64,000 nt of DNA from contig DASVWC010000004.1 in NCBI GenBank assembly GCA_036389835.1, forward strand, positions 44,431-108,430. The letters are read 5' to 3'. Origin of the DNA: AC-37 sp036389835 (GTDB lineage Bacteria; Actinomycetota; Thermoleophilia; Solirubrobacterales; Thermoleophilaceae). This document shows positions 1 through 8,404 of the stretch, in pieces. The position numbers and the translations under genes were made by a program. How positions within the stretch are numbered: the first letter of the stretch is position 1; the number at the start of each line of letters is the position of its first letter. The notes below the pieces were generated by a model. The model saw only the letters and a program-made list of their open reading frames with translations. It made no database searches and had not been told where the DNA came from.

Positions 1-1
1 C

Positions 2-2113
2 GGCACGACGGGGGGCAACCCGCTGCTGCTGCGCCAGCTCCTGACCTCGCTCGAGGCCGAGGGCGTGGCGCCCGAGGCGAGGAACGCGGCGATGGTTCGC
101 GACATCGGCCCGCGGGCGGTCTCCCGCACCGTGCTGCTCCGGCTCGCGCGGCTGCCCGCCGCCGCTACCGCGGTGGCGCGGGCGGTGGCGGTCCTCGGCG
201 AGAGCGCCGACGTGCCGAGCGTGGCCGCCCTGGCCGAGCTCGACGAGCGGGTGACCGCCGACGCCACCGCCTCGCTCGCGCGCGCGGAGATCCTGCGCCC
301 CGACCCGCCGCTGTCGTTCGTGCACCCCCTGGTGCGCGACGCGATCTACCATGACCTGCCGCCCGGCGAGCGCGAGCTCCAGCACGCGAGCGCAGCCCGG
401 ATGCTGTCGGGCGCGGGGGCGCCGCCCGAGCAGGTGGCCTCGCACCTGCTCACGGTTCCGCGCCGCGGCGACGAGTGGGTGTCGAGCCTGCTGGTCGAGG
501 CTGGCCGCGAGGCGCTGCGCAAGGGGGCGCCGGAGAGCGCCGTCTCGTACATGACGCGCGCGCTCGAGGAGCCGCCGCCGGCCGGGCAGCGCGGGGCGCT
601 GCTGCTCGAGCTGGGGCTGGCGGAGGTCTCGACCTTCGGGCCGGACGCGGTCACGCACCTGCGCGAGGCGCACGCGGAGCTCGCCGACCCGGTCCAGCGC
701 GCGATCGCCGCCTACGCGCTCGCGCGCACGCTGCTGTTCACCGGGGCCCCGGCCGAGGGAGCGGCGCTGGCCGAGCGCACGGCGGCCGCCCTTCCGGACG
801 AGATGCTCCAGCTCAAGCAGGGGCTGGAGAGCCTCATCTACTACGGGACGGTCTTCGGCGGCGCCGAGCAGGCCGGGCTGGAGCGCTTCGAGCGCTATCG
901 CGTGAGCGACCCGGACGGGGGCCCCGGGACGAAGATGCTCCAGGCCGTCGCGGCCTACGACTGGGCGGTGACCGGCGGCGGTGCCGACGAGTGCTCCGAG
1001 CTCGCGCTCGAGTCGCTCGCCGGCGGCGTGCTCGTGCGCGAGGACAACGGGCTCTCCAACATCCCGCCGATCGCGACCCTGGCCCTGGCCGACCGCGACG
1101 AGGCCCTCGAGCACCTCGACGAGGCCGGCGCCGACGCCCACCGCCGCGGGGCGCTGTTCGCCGTCCTCGGGGCGCACTGCTGGCGGGCCTTCGCGCTCCG
1201 CCGCCGCGGCGAGCTGCTCGACGCCGAGGCCGAGGCGCAGGCGGGCTACGACGACATGGTGCTGTGGGGCCAGAACACCGGCACCGTGATGGCGTACACG
1301 GCCACCGTCTGGTGCGAGATCCGCGTGGAGCGCGGGGAGCTGGCCGCCGCCGAGGAGGTGCTGGCGCTCGCGGGCGAAGAGCTGGCGCCGGACGCGCACT
1401 CGACGCTGCTCTACCACGCCGCGCACGCCGAGCTGATGCTCGCGCGGGGCCGGCCGGAGGAGGCGCTGGCGGCCGCCGAGGCGGGCGCGGCGGCGGCCGA
1501 CCGGGTCGTGAACCCGGCCTGGATCCCGTGGCGGAGCCAGAAGGCGCGCGCGCTGGACCGGCTCGGGCGCACCGACGAGGCGCTGGCCGTCGCCGCGGAG
1601 GAGCTGCCGCTGGCGCGGGCCTGGGGCGCGCCCGGGACGGTCGCGCAGACCCTGCGCGCGATCGGCACGATCGAGCGCGAGGCCGGGGTCGAGCGGCTGC
1701 GCGAGGCGGTCGCCACGGTCGCCGGCTCGCCCGCGCGGCTCGAGCACGCGAAGTGCCTGGCCGCGCTGGGCGGGGCGCTGCGCCGCGCGCGCCAGCCGAC
1801 CGAGGCGCGCGAGCCGCTGCGCGAGGCGCTCGAGCTGGCGTTCGTGTGCGGCGCGGCGGGGCTGGCCGACGAGGTCCGTACGGAGCTGAACGCGGCGGGC
1901 GTGCGGCCGCGAACCGAGGCCCTGAGCGGCCCGGCGGCGCTCACGGCGAAGGAGCGCAAGGTCGCCGCGCTGGCCGCCGAGGGCCAGACGAACCGCGACA
2001 TCGCGCAGACGCTCTACGTCACCCCGAAGACCGTCGAGGTCCACCTCACGAACGCCTACCGCAAGCTGGGGATCCGCTCGCGGCGTGAGCTCTCGCAGGC
2101 CCTGGCGGCGTAG
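2..2113 (+). CDS. LuxR-family regulator with helical/TPR-like repeats, 5' partial
   Basis: The gene is open at the left edge; the reading frame runs through position 2 and the in-window GTG at 65 is internal, because the preceding codons read GTTGGNPLLLRQLL, a motif typical of the AAA-type ATPase part of large LuxR (LAL) regulators. The middle is Ala/Leu/Glu-rich helical repeats, probably TPR-like and ligand sensing. The last 60 residues form a LuxR helix-turn-helix (LTAKERKVAALAAEGQTNRD ... VTPKTVEVHLTNAYRKL), which binds DNA. The P-loop itself would lie upstream of the window. Its targets cannot be told from here. The stop is six bases from the stop of the convergent collagen-like gene. Confidence 0.9.
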   Translation, partial: GTTGGNPLLLRQLLTSLEAEGVAPEARNAAMVRDIGPRAVSRTVLLRLARLPAAATAVARAVAVLGESADVPSVAALAELDERVTADATASLARAEILRPDPPLSFVHPLVRDAIYHDLPPGERELQHASAARMLSGAGAPPEQVASHLLTVPRRGDEWVSSLLVEAGREALRKGAPESAVSYMTRALEEPPPAGQRGALLLELGLAEVSTFGPDAVTHLREAHAELADPVQRAIAAYALARTLLFTGAPAEGAALAERTAAALPDEMLQLKQGLESLIYYGTVFGGAEQAGLERFERYRVSDPDGGPGTKMLQAVAAYDWAVTGGGADECSELALESLAGGVLVREDNGLSNIPPIATLALADRDEALEHLDEAGADAHRRGALFAVLGAHCWRAFALRRRGELLDAEAEAQAGYDDMVLWGQNTGTVMAYTATVWCEIRVERGELAAAEEVLALAGEELAPDAHSTLLYHAAHAELMLARGRPEEALAAAEAGAAAADRVVNPAWIPWRSQKARALDRLGRTDEALAVAAEELPLARAWGAPGTVAQTLRAIGTIEREAGVERLREAVATVAGSPARLEHAKCLAALGGALRRARQPTEAREPLREALELAFVCGAAGLADEVRTELNAAGVRPRTEALSGPAALTAKERKVAALAAEGQTNRDIAQTLYVTPKTVEVHLTNAYRKLGIRSRRELSQALAA

Positions 2114-2119
2114 CTCTCC

Positions 2120-2818
2120 TCAGGGCGTCAGCGCGCGCCACCCGAACAGCACGCGGCGGTTGATCGCCCCCGGCGTCACCTCGACCTTCAGCGCGATCCG
2201 GCTGCGCGGGGGGACCGTCACGGCGGCCGTGGTGTTGCCGCATGTCTCGTCGAGGCCGCTGACCGTGCACGTGAGGGCCGTGTCCAGTGAGTCGAGCTGG
2301 AAGGTGACGACGTATGCCTCGTCGGCCCCGGGCTCGTCGCCGAGCCGGATCGCGAGGTCGCGCGCGACGATCGCGTGGTCCGGCGAGAGCGTCTCGGCGA
2401 AGGTCGGCGCGCCCCATATCTGCGAGGGCCCGGAGGGGGCGAGCCAGCGCGTCACGCCATCGGTCAGCGGGATGTTCTCGGTGTTGCCGGTGAGCAGGCT
2501 CCCCGCGGGGGAGCCGGGCGCGCCGGGCGTGCCGTCCTGGCCCGGCTTGCCGTTCTCACCCGCCGCGCCGTTCTGCCCGGCGGTTCCGGGCGGTCCCGCC
2601 GGGCCGGTCTGGCTCCAGCGGACGAGCCTCTGGCCCCGGGGGCACTTCGTGCCCTTGACGAGGAGCTTCACGGCCCCGGTCCTGGGCACGTAGCACGCCT
2701 CGATCCGCCCCTGCCTGTCCGGGACCGCGGCGACCGCGAAGCCTCCGGCCGCGGCCACCAGGGCGATGGCGGACAGGACGAGCGCCGGCGACGGCGAGAA
2801 CTTCCGGGCAGAGCTCAT
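2120..2818 (-). CDS. Exported collagen-like Gly-X-Y protein
   Basis: A 232-residue predicted secreted protein. The N-terminus has a Lys/Arg start and a hydrophobic stretch (residues 13-30) that reads as a signal peptide. A Cys-containing segment follows, then a Gly-X-Y collagen-like stretch at roughly residues 72-105, then a beta-rich C-terminal domain with two Cys. A good ribosome binding site (AAGGAG, 5-base spacer) supports the ATG at 2818. Proteins built like this are common on the surface of Solirubrobacterales, but no specific function is known to me. The catalytic role, if any, is unknown. Confidence 0.8.
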   Translation of the reverse strand: MSSARKFSPSPALVLSAIALVAAAGGFAVAAVPDRQGRIEACYVPRTGAVKLLVKGTKCPRGQRLVRWSQTGPAGPPGTAGQNGAAGENGKPGQDGTPGAPGSPAGSLLTGNTENIPLTDGVTRWLAPSGPSQIWGAPTFAETLSPDHAIVARDLAIRLGDEPGADEAYVVTFQLDSLDTALTCTVSGLDETCGNTTAAVTVPPRSRIALKVEVTPGAINRRVLFGWRALTP

Positions 2819-2994
2819 CGGCGCTCCTTCGTGGGGCGGGTATCCGTACCACTCCCCGCCGGTGAGCGCAAGCGCGCCAGGCTCGGGGCCGGGACCCCCT
2901 TAGACCCCCTAGGGCGAGGGCGGCGAAAGTCTGGGGTCGTTGTTTGGGGTTGTCCTCGATGTGCGGGCGCGCTGGATGGCCGAATCTGGTGGCC

Positions 2995-3183
2995 ATGGAC
3001 GGAACGACCACCGCGATCAGCCTCGAGATGCACCTCGCCGGCGACTGCCTCACCGGTACGGCGACCTCCGCCGCCGGTGTCGAGCGGCCCTTCTGCGGGT
3101 GGCTCGGGCTGATCGCGGCGATCGACGCGCTGCTCGGCGGGTCGATCACCACCACCCCAACGCACACAGAGGAGCAGCCATGA
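2995..3183 (+). CDS. Small conserved-looking protein upstream of FAD oxidase
   Basis: A 62-residue ORF from ATG 2995 (a TTG at 2944 would add 17 residues). Its stop overlaps the start of the FAD-dependent oxidase (ATGA at 3180-3183), so the two are probably translationally coupled. The core segment (FCGWLGLIAAIDALL) resembles a Gly-Trp-Leu-Gly-Leu motif I associate with tiny actinobacterial proteins lying next to oxidases or regulators; that link is from memory and weak. No signal peptide or membrane segment is clear. Function unknown. Confidence 0.6.
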   Translation: MDGTTTAISLEMHLAGDCLTGTATSAAGVERPFCGWLGLIAAIDALLGGSITTTPTHTEEQP

Positions 3184-4553
3184 CCACCGCACAGCTCAAC
3201 GAGGTCAGCCGCCTGAGGGACCGGGTCGGCAAGGTCGTGACCCCCGTGGACGCGGGCTGGGACGCCGCCCGCCTGGCCTTCAACCTGACCGTCGACCAGC
3301 ACCCGACGCTGATCGCCTACCCGTCGAGCGCCCACGAGGTAGCCGAGGTCGTGCGCTTCGCGAAGGAGCGCGAGCTGCGCGTCGCCCCGCAGCGCACCGG
3401 CCACAACGCGGGCCCGCTCGGCTCGCTCGAGCGCACGATCCTGCTGAAGACCGACGACCTCGGCGGCGTCGAGATCGACGCCTCAGCCCGCCGCGCCCGC
3501 GTCGGCGGCGGCATGAAGTGGGAGCACGTCGTGCCGCAGGCCTCCGAGCTGGGCCTCGCCGCGCTGCACGGCTCGACGCCCGACGTCTCGATCGCCGGCT
3601 ACTCGCTCGGCGGCGGGCTCGGCTGGTACGGCCGCAAGCACGGCCTGGCCGCCAACAGCGTCACCGCGATCGAGCTCGTGACCGCGGACGGCGAGCTGCG
3701 CCGCGTGGACCACGACCACGAGTCCGACCTCTTCTGGGCGCTGCGCGGCGGCGGGGGCGGCAACTTCGGCGTCGTGACCGCGCTGGAATTCGAGCTCTAC
3801 GAGATCCCGGAGGTCTACGCGGGCGTGATGTTCTTCCCGCTCGAGCGCACCAGCGAGGTGCTGCACGCGTGGCACGAGCTCACCGCGAGCATGCCCGACG
3901 AGATGACGACGGTCGGCCGCGTGCTCCAGTTCCCGCCCCTGCCGGAGGTCCCGGAGCCGCTGCGCGGGCGGTCGTTCGCGCTGGTGGAGGGCTTCTTCGT
4001 CGGCAGCGAAGCCGACGGTCGCAACCTGCTCGCGCCGGTGCGCGACCTCGGTCCGGCGATCGACACGTTCGCGACGATGCCGCCCGTCGGCCTGAGCGAG
4101 ATCCACATGGACCCGCCCGACCCCGCGCCGTTCGTCTCGGGCACCCAGCTCCTGGACGAGCTGACGCCCGGCGCGATCGACGACTTCGTGGCGGTGGTCG
4201 GGCCGGGCTCGGGCTCGCCGCTCCTGTCGGTCGAGCTCCGCCACACCGGCGGCGCGCTGGCGCGGGCCGAGGCGCACCACGGCGCGCTCGCGAAGCTCGA
4301 GGGCTCGTTCGCGATGTTCGGCGGCGGCATGGCGCTCGACGCCGCGATGACCGCCGCCAACGAGGCGCAGATGGCGAAGCTCACCGACGCGCTCAGCGGC
4401 TACGAGGTCGGCCAGTACGGCAACTTCGTGGAGCGCTCGTACGACGCCCGCGGCTTCTACCCGGCCGCGACGTACGCCCGCCTCCAGCGCGTCAGGGGCG
4501 AGTACGACCCGGACGCCCTGTTCCGGGCCAACCACCCGATCGAGGCGGCCTAG
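3180..4553 (+). CDS. FAD-binding oxidoreductase, berberine-bridge/PCMH type
   Basis: A 457-residue flavoprotein. The FAD-binding PCMH domain occupies about residues 40-215 (LIAYPSSAHEVAEVVRFAKE; TGHNAGP; GYSLGGGLGWYGRKHGL; GGGGNFGVVTALEFELYEI). The C-terminal BBE domain ends with NFVERSYD ... YARLQRVRGEYDPDALFRANHP. The His in TGHNAGP sits where family members attach FAD through a histidyl bond; the position that carries the second, cysteinyl bond in bicovalent members has no Cys, so single attachment is likely. The start at 3180 overlaps the small upstream ORF; a longer TTG-initiated frame from 2940 is not supported. Substrate unknown. Confidence 0.92.
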   Translation: MTTAQLNEVSRLRDRVGKVVTPVDAGWDAARLAFNLTVDQHPTLIAYPSSAHEVAEVVRFAKERELRVAPQRTGHNAGPLGSLERTILLKTDDLGGVEIDASARRARVGGGMKWEHVVPQASELGLAALHGSTPDVSIAGYSLGGGLGWYGRKHGLAANSVTAIELVTADGELRRVDHDHESDLFWALRGGGGGNFGVVTALEFELYEIPEVYAGVMFFPLERTSEVLHAWHELTASMPDEMTTVGRVLQFPPLPEVPEPLRGRSFALVEGFFVGSEADGRNLLAPVRDLGPAIDTFATMPPVGLSEIHMDPPDPAPFVSGTQLLDELTPGAIDDFVAVVGPGSGSPLLSVELRHTGGALARAEAHHGALAKLEGSFAMFGGGMALDAAMTAANEAQMAKLTDALSGYEVGQYGNFVERSYDARGFYPAATYARLQRVRGEYDPDALFRANHPIEAA

Positions 4554-5416
4554 GACCCCCCGCCGCTCACCCTCCGGGCGAGGCCCGCGAGGCGCTCCAG
4601 GCGCGGCGCGACCTCGTCCGGGGGCGCGGGTGGCATCCACAGCACCACCCGGTCGACGCCGGCCTGCGCCAGCTCGTCGAGCACCTCGGCCTTGGAGCGC
4701 GCCGCGTACACCGTCACGGGGATCCGCTCGCGGCCGGCGTCGCTCGCGAGGCCCTGGAGCTCCTCGATCCGCCGGAACAGCTCCTCGTGCGACTGGAGCC
4801 CCCAGTTCGGCATCCAGCCGTCGGCGAAGGCGACCACCCGCTCGAGGACCTTCGGACCGTTGCCGCCGAGCAGGATCGGCGGGTGCGGTTCCTGGAGCGG
4901 CTTCGGCCACTGCCAGATCGGGTCGAACGCGACGTGCTCGCCCCGGTAGGAGGCCTCGTCGCTCGTCCAGATCGCCTTCATCGCCTCGACGCGCTCGCGC
5001 ATCAGCGAGAAGCGCGTCCTCGGGTCGGTCCCGTGGTTGCGCATCTCCTCGCGGTTCCAGCCGGCGCCCACCCCGAACATGAGGCGCCCGCCGCTGATCC
5101 GGTCGAGGGTGGCCACCTCCTTGGCGGTGAGGATCGGGTCGCGCTCCACGACCAGGCAGATGCCGGTCGCCAGCAGCAGCTCGCTCGTGGCGGCGGCCGC
5201 GGCGGTGAGCGCCACGAACGGGTCGTAGGTGTGGCTGTACTCGCGCGGCAGCTCGCCGCCGGTCGGGTACGGCGTCTCGCGGCTCACCGGTATGTGGGTG
5301 TGCTCGGCCACGAACAGGGACTCGAGCCCGTGGCCCTCGACCATGCGGGCGAGCTCGCCGGGCTGGACCGAGTACTCCGTCGGGAACGTGAGGACGCCTA
5401 CCTTCACCCGCCGCAT
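4550..5416 (-). CDS. LLM-class F420-dependent oxidoreductase
   Basis: A 288-residue luciferase-like monooxygenase-fold protein. Typical segments are VGVLTFPTEYSVQPGELARM, ESLFVAEHTHIP, LLLATGICLV, DPILTAKEVATLDRISGGR and FGVGAGWNREEM, all characteristic of actinobacterial F420-binding LLM enzymes with an (alpha/beta)8 barrel. Such proteins reduce or oxidise a substrate using coenzyme F420; the substrate here is unknown. The stop overlaps the stop region of the convergent FAD oxidase by 4 bases, so the two messages end against each other. Confidence 0.92.
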   Translation of the reverse strand: MRRVKVGVLTFPTEYSVQPGELARMVEGHGLESLFVAEHTHIPVSRETPYPTGGELPREYSHTYDPFVALTAAAAATSELLLATGICLVVERDPILTAKEVATLDRISGGRLMFGVGAGWNREEMRNHGTDPRTRFSLMRERVEAMKAIWTSDEASYRGEHVAFDPIWQWPKPLQEPHPPILLGGNGPKVLERVVAFADGWMPNWGLQSHEELFRRIEELQGLASDAGRERIPVTVYAARSKAEVLDELAQAGVDRVVLWMPPAPPDEVAPRLERLAGLARRVSGGGS

Positions 5417-5448
5417 TCTGCCCGGCGGCCGCGTGACATGCTCCCCGG

Positions 5449-6645
5449 GTGATGACCGAAACTCGCCGTGCCCGCGCCGGTTTCAGCTCGGGCATGAAGC
5501 GTCTCGCGCTGGTCGCCCTCCTGCTCGCCGCCGTTCCGGCGACCCCGAGCCAGGCCGCCACGGTCGGCATGAACGGCACGACGCTCAGCTACGTGAGCAC
5601 GCCGGGCGAGGCCAACCACCCGATCTTCCACCACCGCGCCGAGGACGAGCTCGTCGTGTACGACAGCCGCGTGAACGAGCAGAGCGTGACCGCCGGGCCC
5701 GGGTGCGCCCAGGACGGCGAGAGCACGGTGATCTGCCCGCGCGCCGGCGTGGCCCGCGCGGAGTTCCTCCTCGGCGAGCGCGGCCCGCTCGACTTCACGC
5801 CCGATTCGCTCACCCTCACGGCGGATGTGCCGGTGCCGGTCGAGGTGAGCGCGGCGGTCGGGTCGCTGGCCCGGGTGAGCTACATCGACCTGCGCCCGAT
5901 CGAGGCCACGCTCGACGGGGTGGCGAACGACGGGCCCGCCGGCCGCGGCGACCAGATCGGCCCGGGCGTGGACGGCGTCTCCGGCGGCGACGGCGCCGAC
6001 CGCATCCGCGGCAACGACCGCCCCAACTTCCTCGACGGCGACAACGGCGGCGACGACGTCGACGCCGGCGCCGGTGCCGACACGCTCACGCTCGCGAGCT
6101 ACAACGACGTGGGCGTGGACGCGGTCGGGCTCGAGACGCGCGGTGCCGACCGCGGGGTCTGCGGGCCGGGCACGGACACCGTGTACTACGACCGCAGCGA
6201 CACCGTCGAGGGGTGCGAGCGGCAGGTGCTCGTGACCGACCAGGGCTTCGAGTACGAGGGCGGTCCCGGCGCGGACCGCATCGTGGCCGACCGCGGCCCG
6301 GCGACCGTGCACGGCCGCGCCGGCAACGACCGCCTCGGCGCGCAGCGGTTCGTGGGCGGGGTCGTGCTGTTCGGCGACGCGGGCAGCGACCGCCTGGCCG
6401 GCAACACGGCCGAGGACACGCTCGACGGCGGCTCCGGCAACGACCTGATCTACGGCGCCGAGGGCGACGACTTCGTCACGGGCGGGAGCGGCCGCGACCG
6501 GATCTCGGCCGGGAGGGGCGGCGACAGCGTCCGGGCGCGGGACGGCTTCACCGACACGGTCGCGTGCGGCTCGGGCCGCGACACCGTGACCGCCGACCGC
6601 CGCGACCGGGTGGCGCGCGACTGCGAGCGGGTGAGCCGGCGATGA
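5449..6645 (+). CDS. Exported RTX-like calcium-binding repeat protein
   Basis: About 398 residues. A Sec-type signal peptide begins at the internal Met (codon at 5494: MKRLALVALLLAAVPA), ending near PSQA. The middle and C-terminal half carry GGxGxDxh-like repeats of hemolysin-type calcium-binding proteins (SGGDGADRIRGND, AGAGADTL, DGGSGNDLIYGAEGDD). The last 35 residues carry CGSGRDTVTADRRDRVARDCE, a motif shared with two other exported proteins in the window. GTG 5449, ATG 5452 and ATG 5494 are all possible starts. It overlaps the next gene by ATGA and probably forms an operon with it. Confidence 0.85.
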   Translation: MMTETRRARAGFSSGMKRLALVALLLAAVPATPSQAATVGMNGTTLSYVSTPGEANHPIFHHRAEDELVVYDSRVNEQSVTAGPGCAQDGESTVICPRAGVARAEFLLGERGPLDFTPDSLTLTADVPVPVEVSAAVGSLARVSYIDLRPIEATLDGVANDGPAGRGDQIGPGVDGVSGGDGADRIRGNDRPNFLDGDNGGDDVDAGAGADTLTLASYNDVGVDAVGLETRGADRGVCGPGTDTVYYDRSDTVEGCERQVLVTDQGFEYEGGPGADRIVADRGPATVHGRAGNDRLGAQRFVGGVVLFGDAGSDRLAGNTAEDTLDGGSGNDLIYGAEGDDFVTGGSGRDRISAGRGGDSVRARDGFTDTVACGSGRDTVTADRRDRVARDCERVSRR

Positions 6646-8360
6646 GGGGCCCCGCTCGCACGCGGCCCGTGCGCGTTGCCCTGACGGCCGCCGTCGCCGT
6701 CGCCGTCTCCGCAGCGGCGGCCACACCCGCGGGCGCCATCACCGGCGGGGCGATCGACTCGCGCTTCGCGAGCTGCGGCCAGGCGACCGGGCTCGTTCCG
6801 CGCGACATCGCCGGCCGCCAGTTCAGCTACGGCGCCGGATCGGCCCTCGCCGCGCAGCCGGACGGGAAGATCGTGGCCGCCGGCCCCGCCTCGCGCGGCA
6901 TGGGGGCCACGCGCTTCAACCCGGACGGGACCCTCGACACGAGCTTCGGGGGCGACGGCGTGGCCTTCGTCCCCCTCGGCGGGCGCTTCGACCAGACCCG
7001 GGTGACCGCGGTCGCGATCCAGCCCGACGGGAAGGTCGTGGCGGCCGGCTGGCTGCGGACCGCCGAGGCCACCTCGTTCGAGCAGCACTTCGTGATCGCC
7101 CGCTTCACGCCCTCCGGCGAGCCCGACACCACCTTCTCCGGCGACGGGCTCGTGGACGAGGCGCCGGCGGGGGCGACCACCGCGGCCGTGAACGCGATCG
7201 CGGCTGCGCCCGGCGGCGCGCTCGTCTTGGCCGGCGAGGTCGACGGGCGCTTCGCGGTCGTCCGCTACCGCGACGACGGCACGATCGACCCCGCCTTCGG
7301 CGAGGGCGGCGTGGCCCGGGTCGCGAGCGCCACGCGCCCCAACGGGCGGGGCGCGGCCGTGTTCCTGCGCCCGGACGGCCGGATCGTCGCCGCCGGGCAC
7401 ACGAACGCCGGCTCGAGCGACCTCGCGTTCACCGTGGCCCGGCTGACGCCGACCGGCGGGCCGGACCTCGGCTTCGGCGGCACCGGGTCGGTCACCGAGA
7501 CCTTCGACGAGAGCTCGCGCGCCACCGCGCTCGTGCCGCTCCCCGACGGCCGCCTCTACGCGGTCGGCGAGACCGACGACCTCTGGGGCGACGACGAGGG
7601 CGGCGGCACCACCCGCCGCGCCGCGATCGTCCGCTACCTCGAGAACGGCGAGCGCGACGACGCGTTCGCAGGCGACGGCTCGGTGCTCGACGCGCTCGGC
7701 CAGGGCCTGTACGCGATGGTCCTGCCCACCGCCGCGGCGCTGGACGCGGACGGGCGCCTGACGGTCGCGACCGGGCGCGGGCCGCTCGTCCGCTACACCG
7801 CCGACGGGCGCCGCGACGCCGCCTTCGGCCTCGGCGGCGTGCTCACGGCGTTCTCGGTCCCGAGCGGCGACTCGCTGCTCGCGCTGCCCGACGGCGGGCT
7901 GATCCTGGGCGGCGAGAACGGCCGCCAGGGCTTGCGCCCGGCGGGCTTCGAGTTCGGCCCGGCGATCATGCGGCTCGCGGGGTCCGGCCAGGCCCTCGAG
8001 TCCGTGCGCGGCCAGCCCGGCGCCTGCTTCCTGCGCGTCCGCAACCCGAGCCTCCCGCACCTCCTGCGCCGCGGCCGCGTCGCGAAGTACGGCAAGCTGA
8101 TCGTGGGTCTGTTCCTCACGCAGCCGACGCCCGGCTCCGGCCTGATCCGGGCGACCGCCACCGCCGGCGGGAGCACGTTCGAGGTCGGCTCGGTCTCCTT
8201 CGCCACCCGCTACGCCGGCTCGACCTCGTTCGAGATCAAGGTCCGCAAGTCGGCCTACCGGCGGCTGACCCGCGTGGCCGGCGCGCGGATCTCGATCACC
8301 GCGACCTTCGCCGACCGCGACACGGCGGCGGTCACGGCGTCGCGCACGCTCCGCCGCTAG
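6642..8360 (+). CDS. Exported delta-60 repeat protein
   Basis: A 572-residue protein starting at the ATG that overlaps the previous stop (ATGA, 6642-6645). Residues 10-35 form a signal peptide ending in TPAGA. At least six repeats of about 55-60 residues follow, each with the pattern QPDGKIVAAG ... RFNPDGTLDTSFGGDGV, which is the delta-60 repeat, a beta-propeller-like repeat of secreted proteins. The C-terminal 110 residues are a distinct Lys/Arg-rich beta domain. A surface or matrix role is likely; no enzymatic residues are evident. It is co-transcribed with the RTX-like gene and ends against the convergent sigma factor gene at a tandem hairpin. Confidence 0.9.
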   Translation: MRGPARTRPVRVALTAAVAVAVSAAAATPAGAITGGAIDSRFASCGQATGLVPRDIAGRQFSYGAGSALAAQPDGKIVAAGPASRGMGATRFNPDGTLDTSFGGDGVAFVPLGGRFDQTRVTAVAIQPDGKVVAAGWLRTAEATSFEQHFVIARFTPSGEPDTTFSGDGLVDEAPAGATTAAVNAIAAAPGGALVLAGEVDGRFAVVRYRDDGTIDPAFGEGGVARVASATRPNGRGAAVFLRPDGRIVAAGHTNAGSSDLAFTVARLTPTGGPDLGFGGTGSVTETFDESSRATALVPLPDGRLYAVGETDDLWGDDEGGGTTRRAAIVRYLENGERDDAFAGDGSVLDALGQGLYAMVLPTAAALDADGRLTVATGRGPLVRYTADGRRDAAFGLGGVLTAFSVPSGDSLLALPDGGLILGGENGRQGLRPAGFEFGPAIMRLAGSGQALESVRGQPGACFLRVRNPSLPHLLRRGRVAKYGKLIVGLFLTQPTPGSGLIRATATAGGSTFEVGSVSFATRYAGSTSFEIKVRKSAYRRLTRVAGARISITATFADRDTAAVTASRTLRR

Positions 8361-8368
8361 CCGGGCTG

Positions 8369-8404
8369 GGGCCGCCGCGCGGCCTCGGGCCGCCGCGCGG
8401 CCTC
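8369..8404. terminator. Tandem 18-bp hairpin repeat between convergent genes
   Basis: Two perfect 18-bp direct repeats (8369-8386 and 8387-8404) each hold the palindrome GGCCGC-CGC-GCGGCC. They fill the gap between the stop of the delta-60 gene (8360) and the stop of the sigma gene on the other strand (8403-8405), running into its stop codon. Two strong stems between convergent genes suggest a bidirectional terminator; there is no T-tract. Confidence 0.6.
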
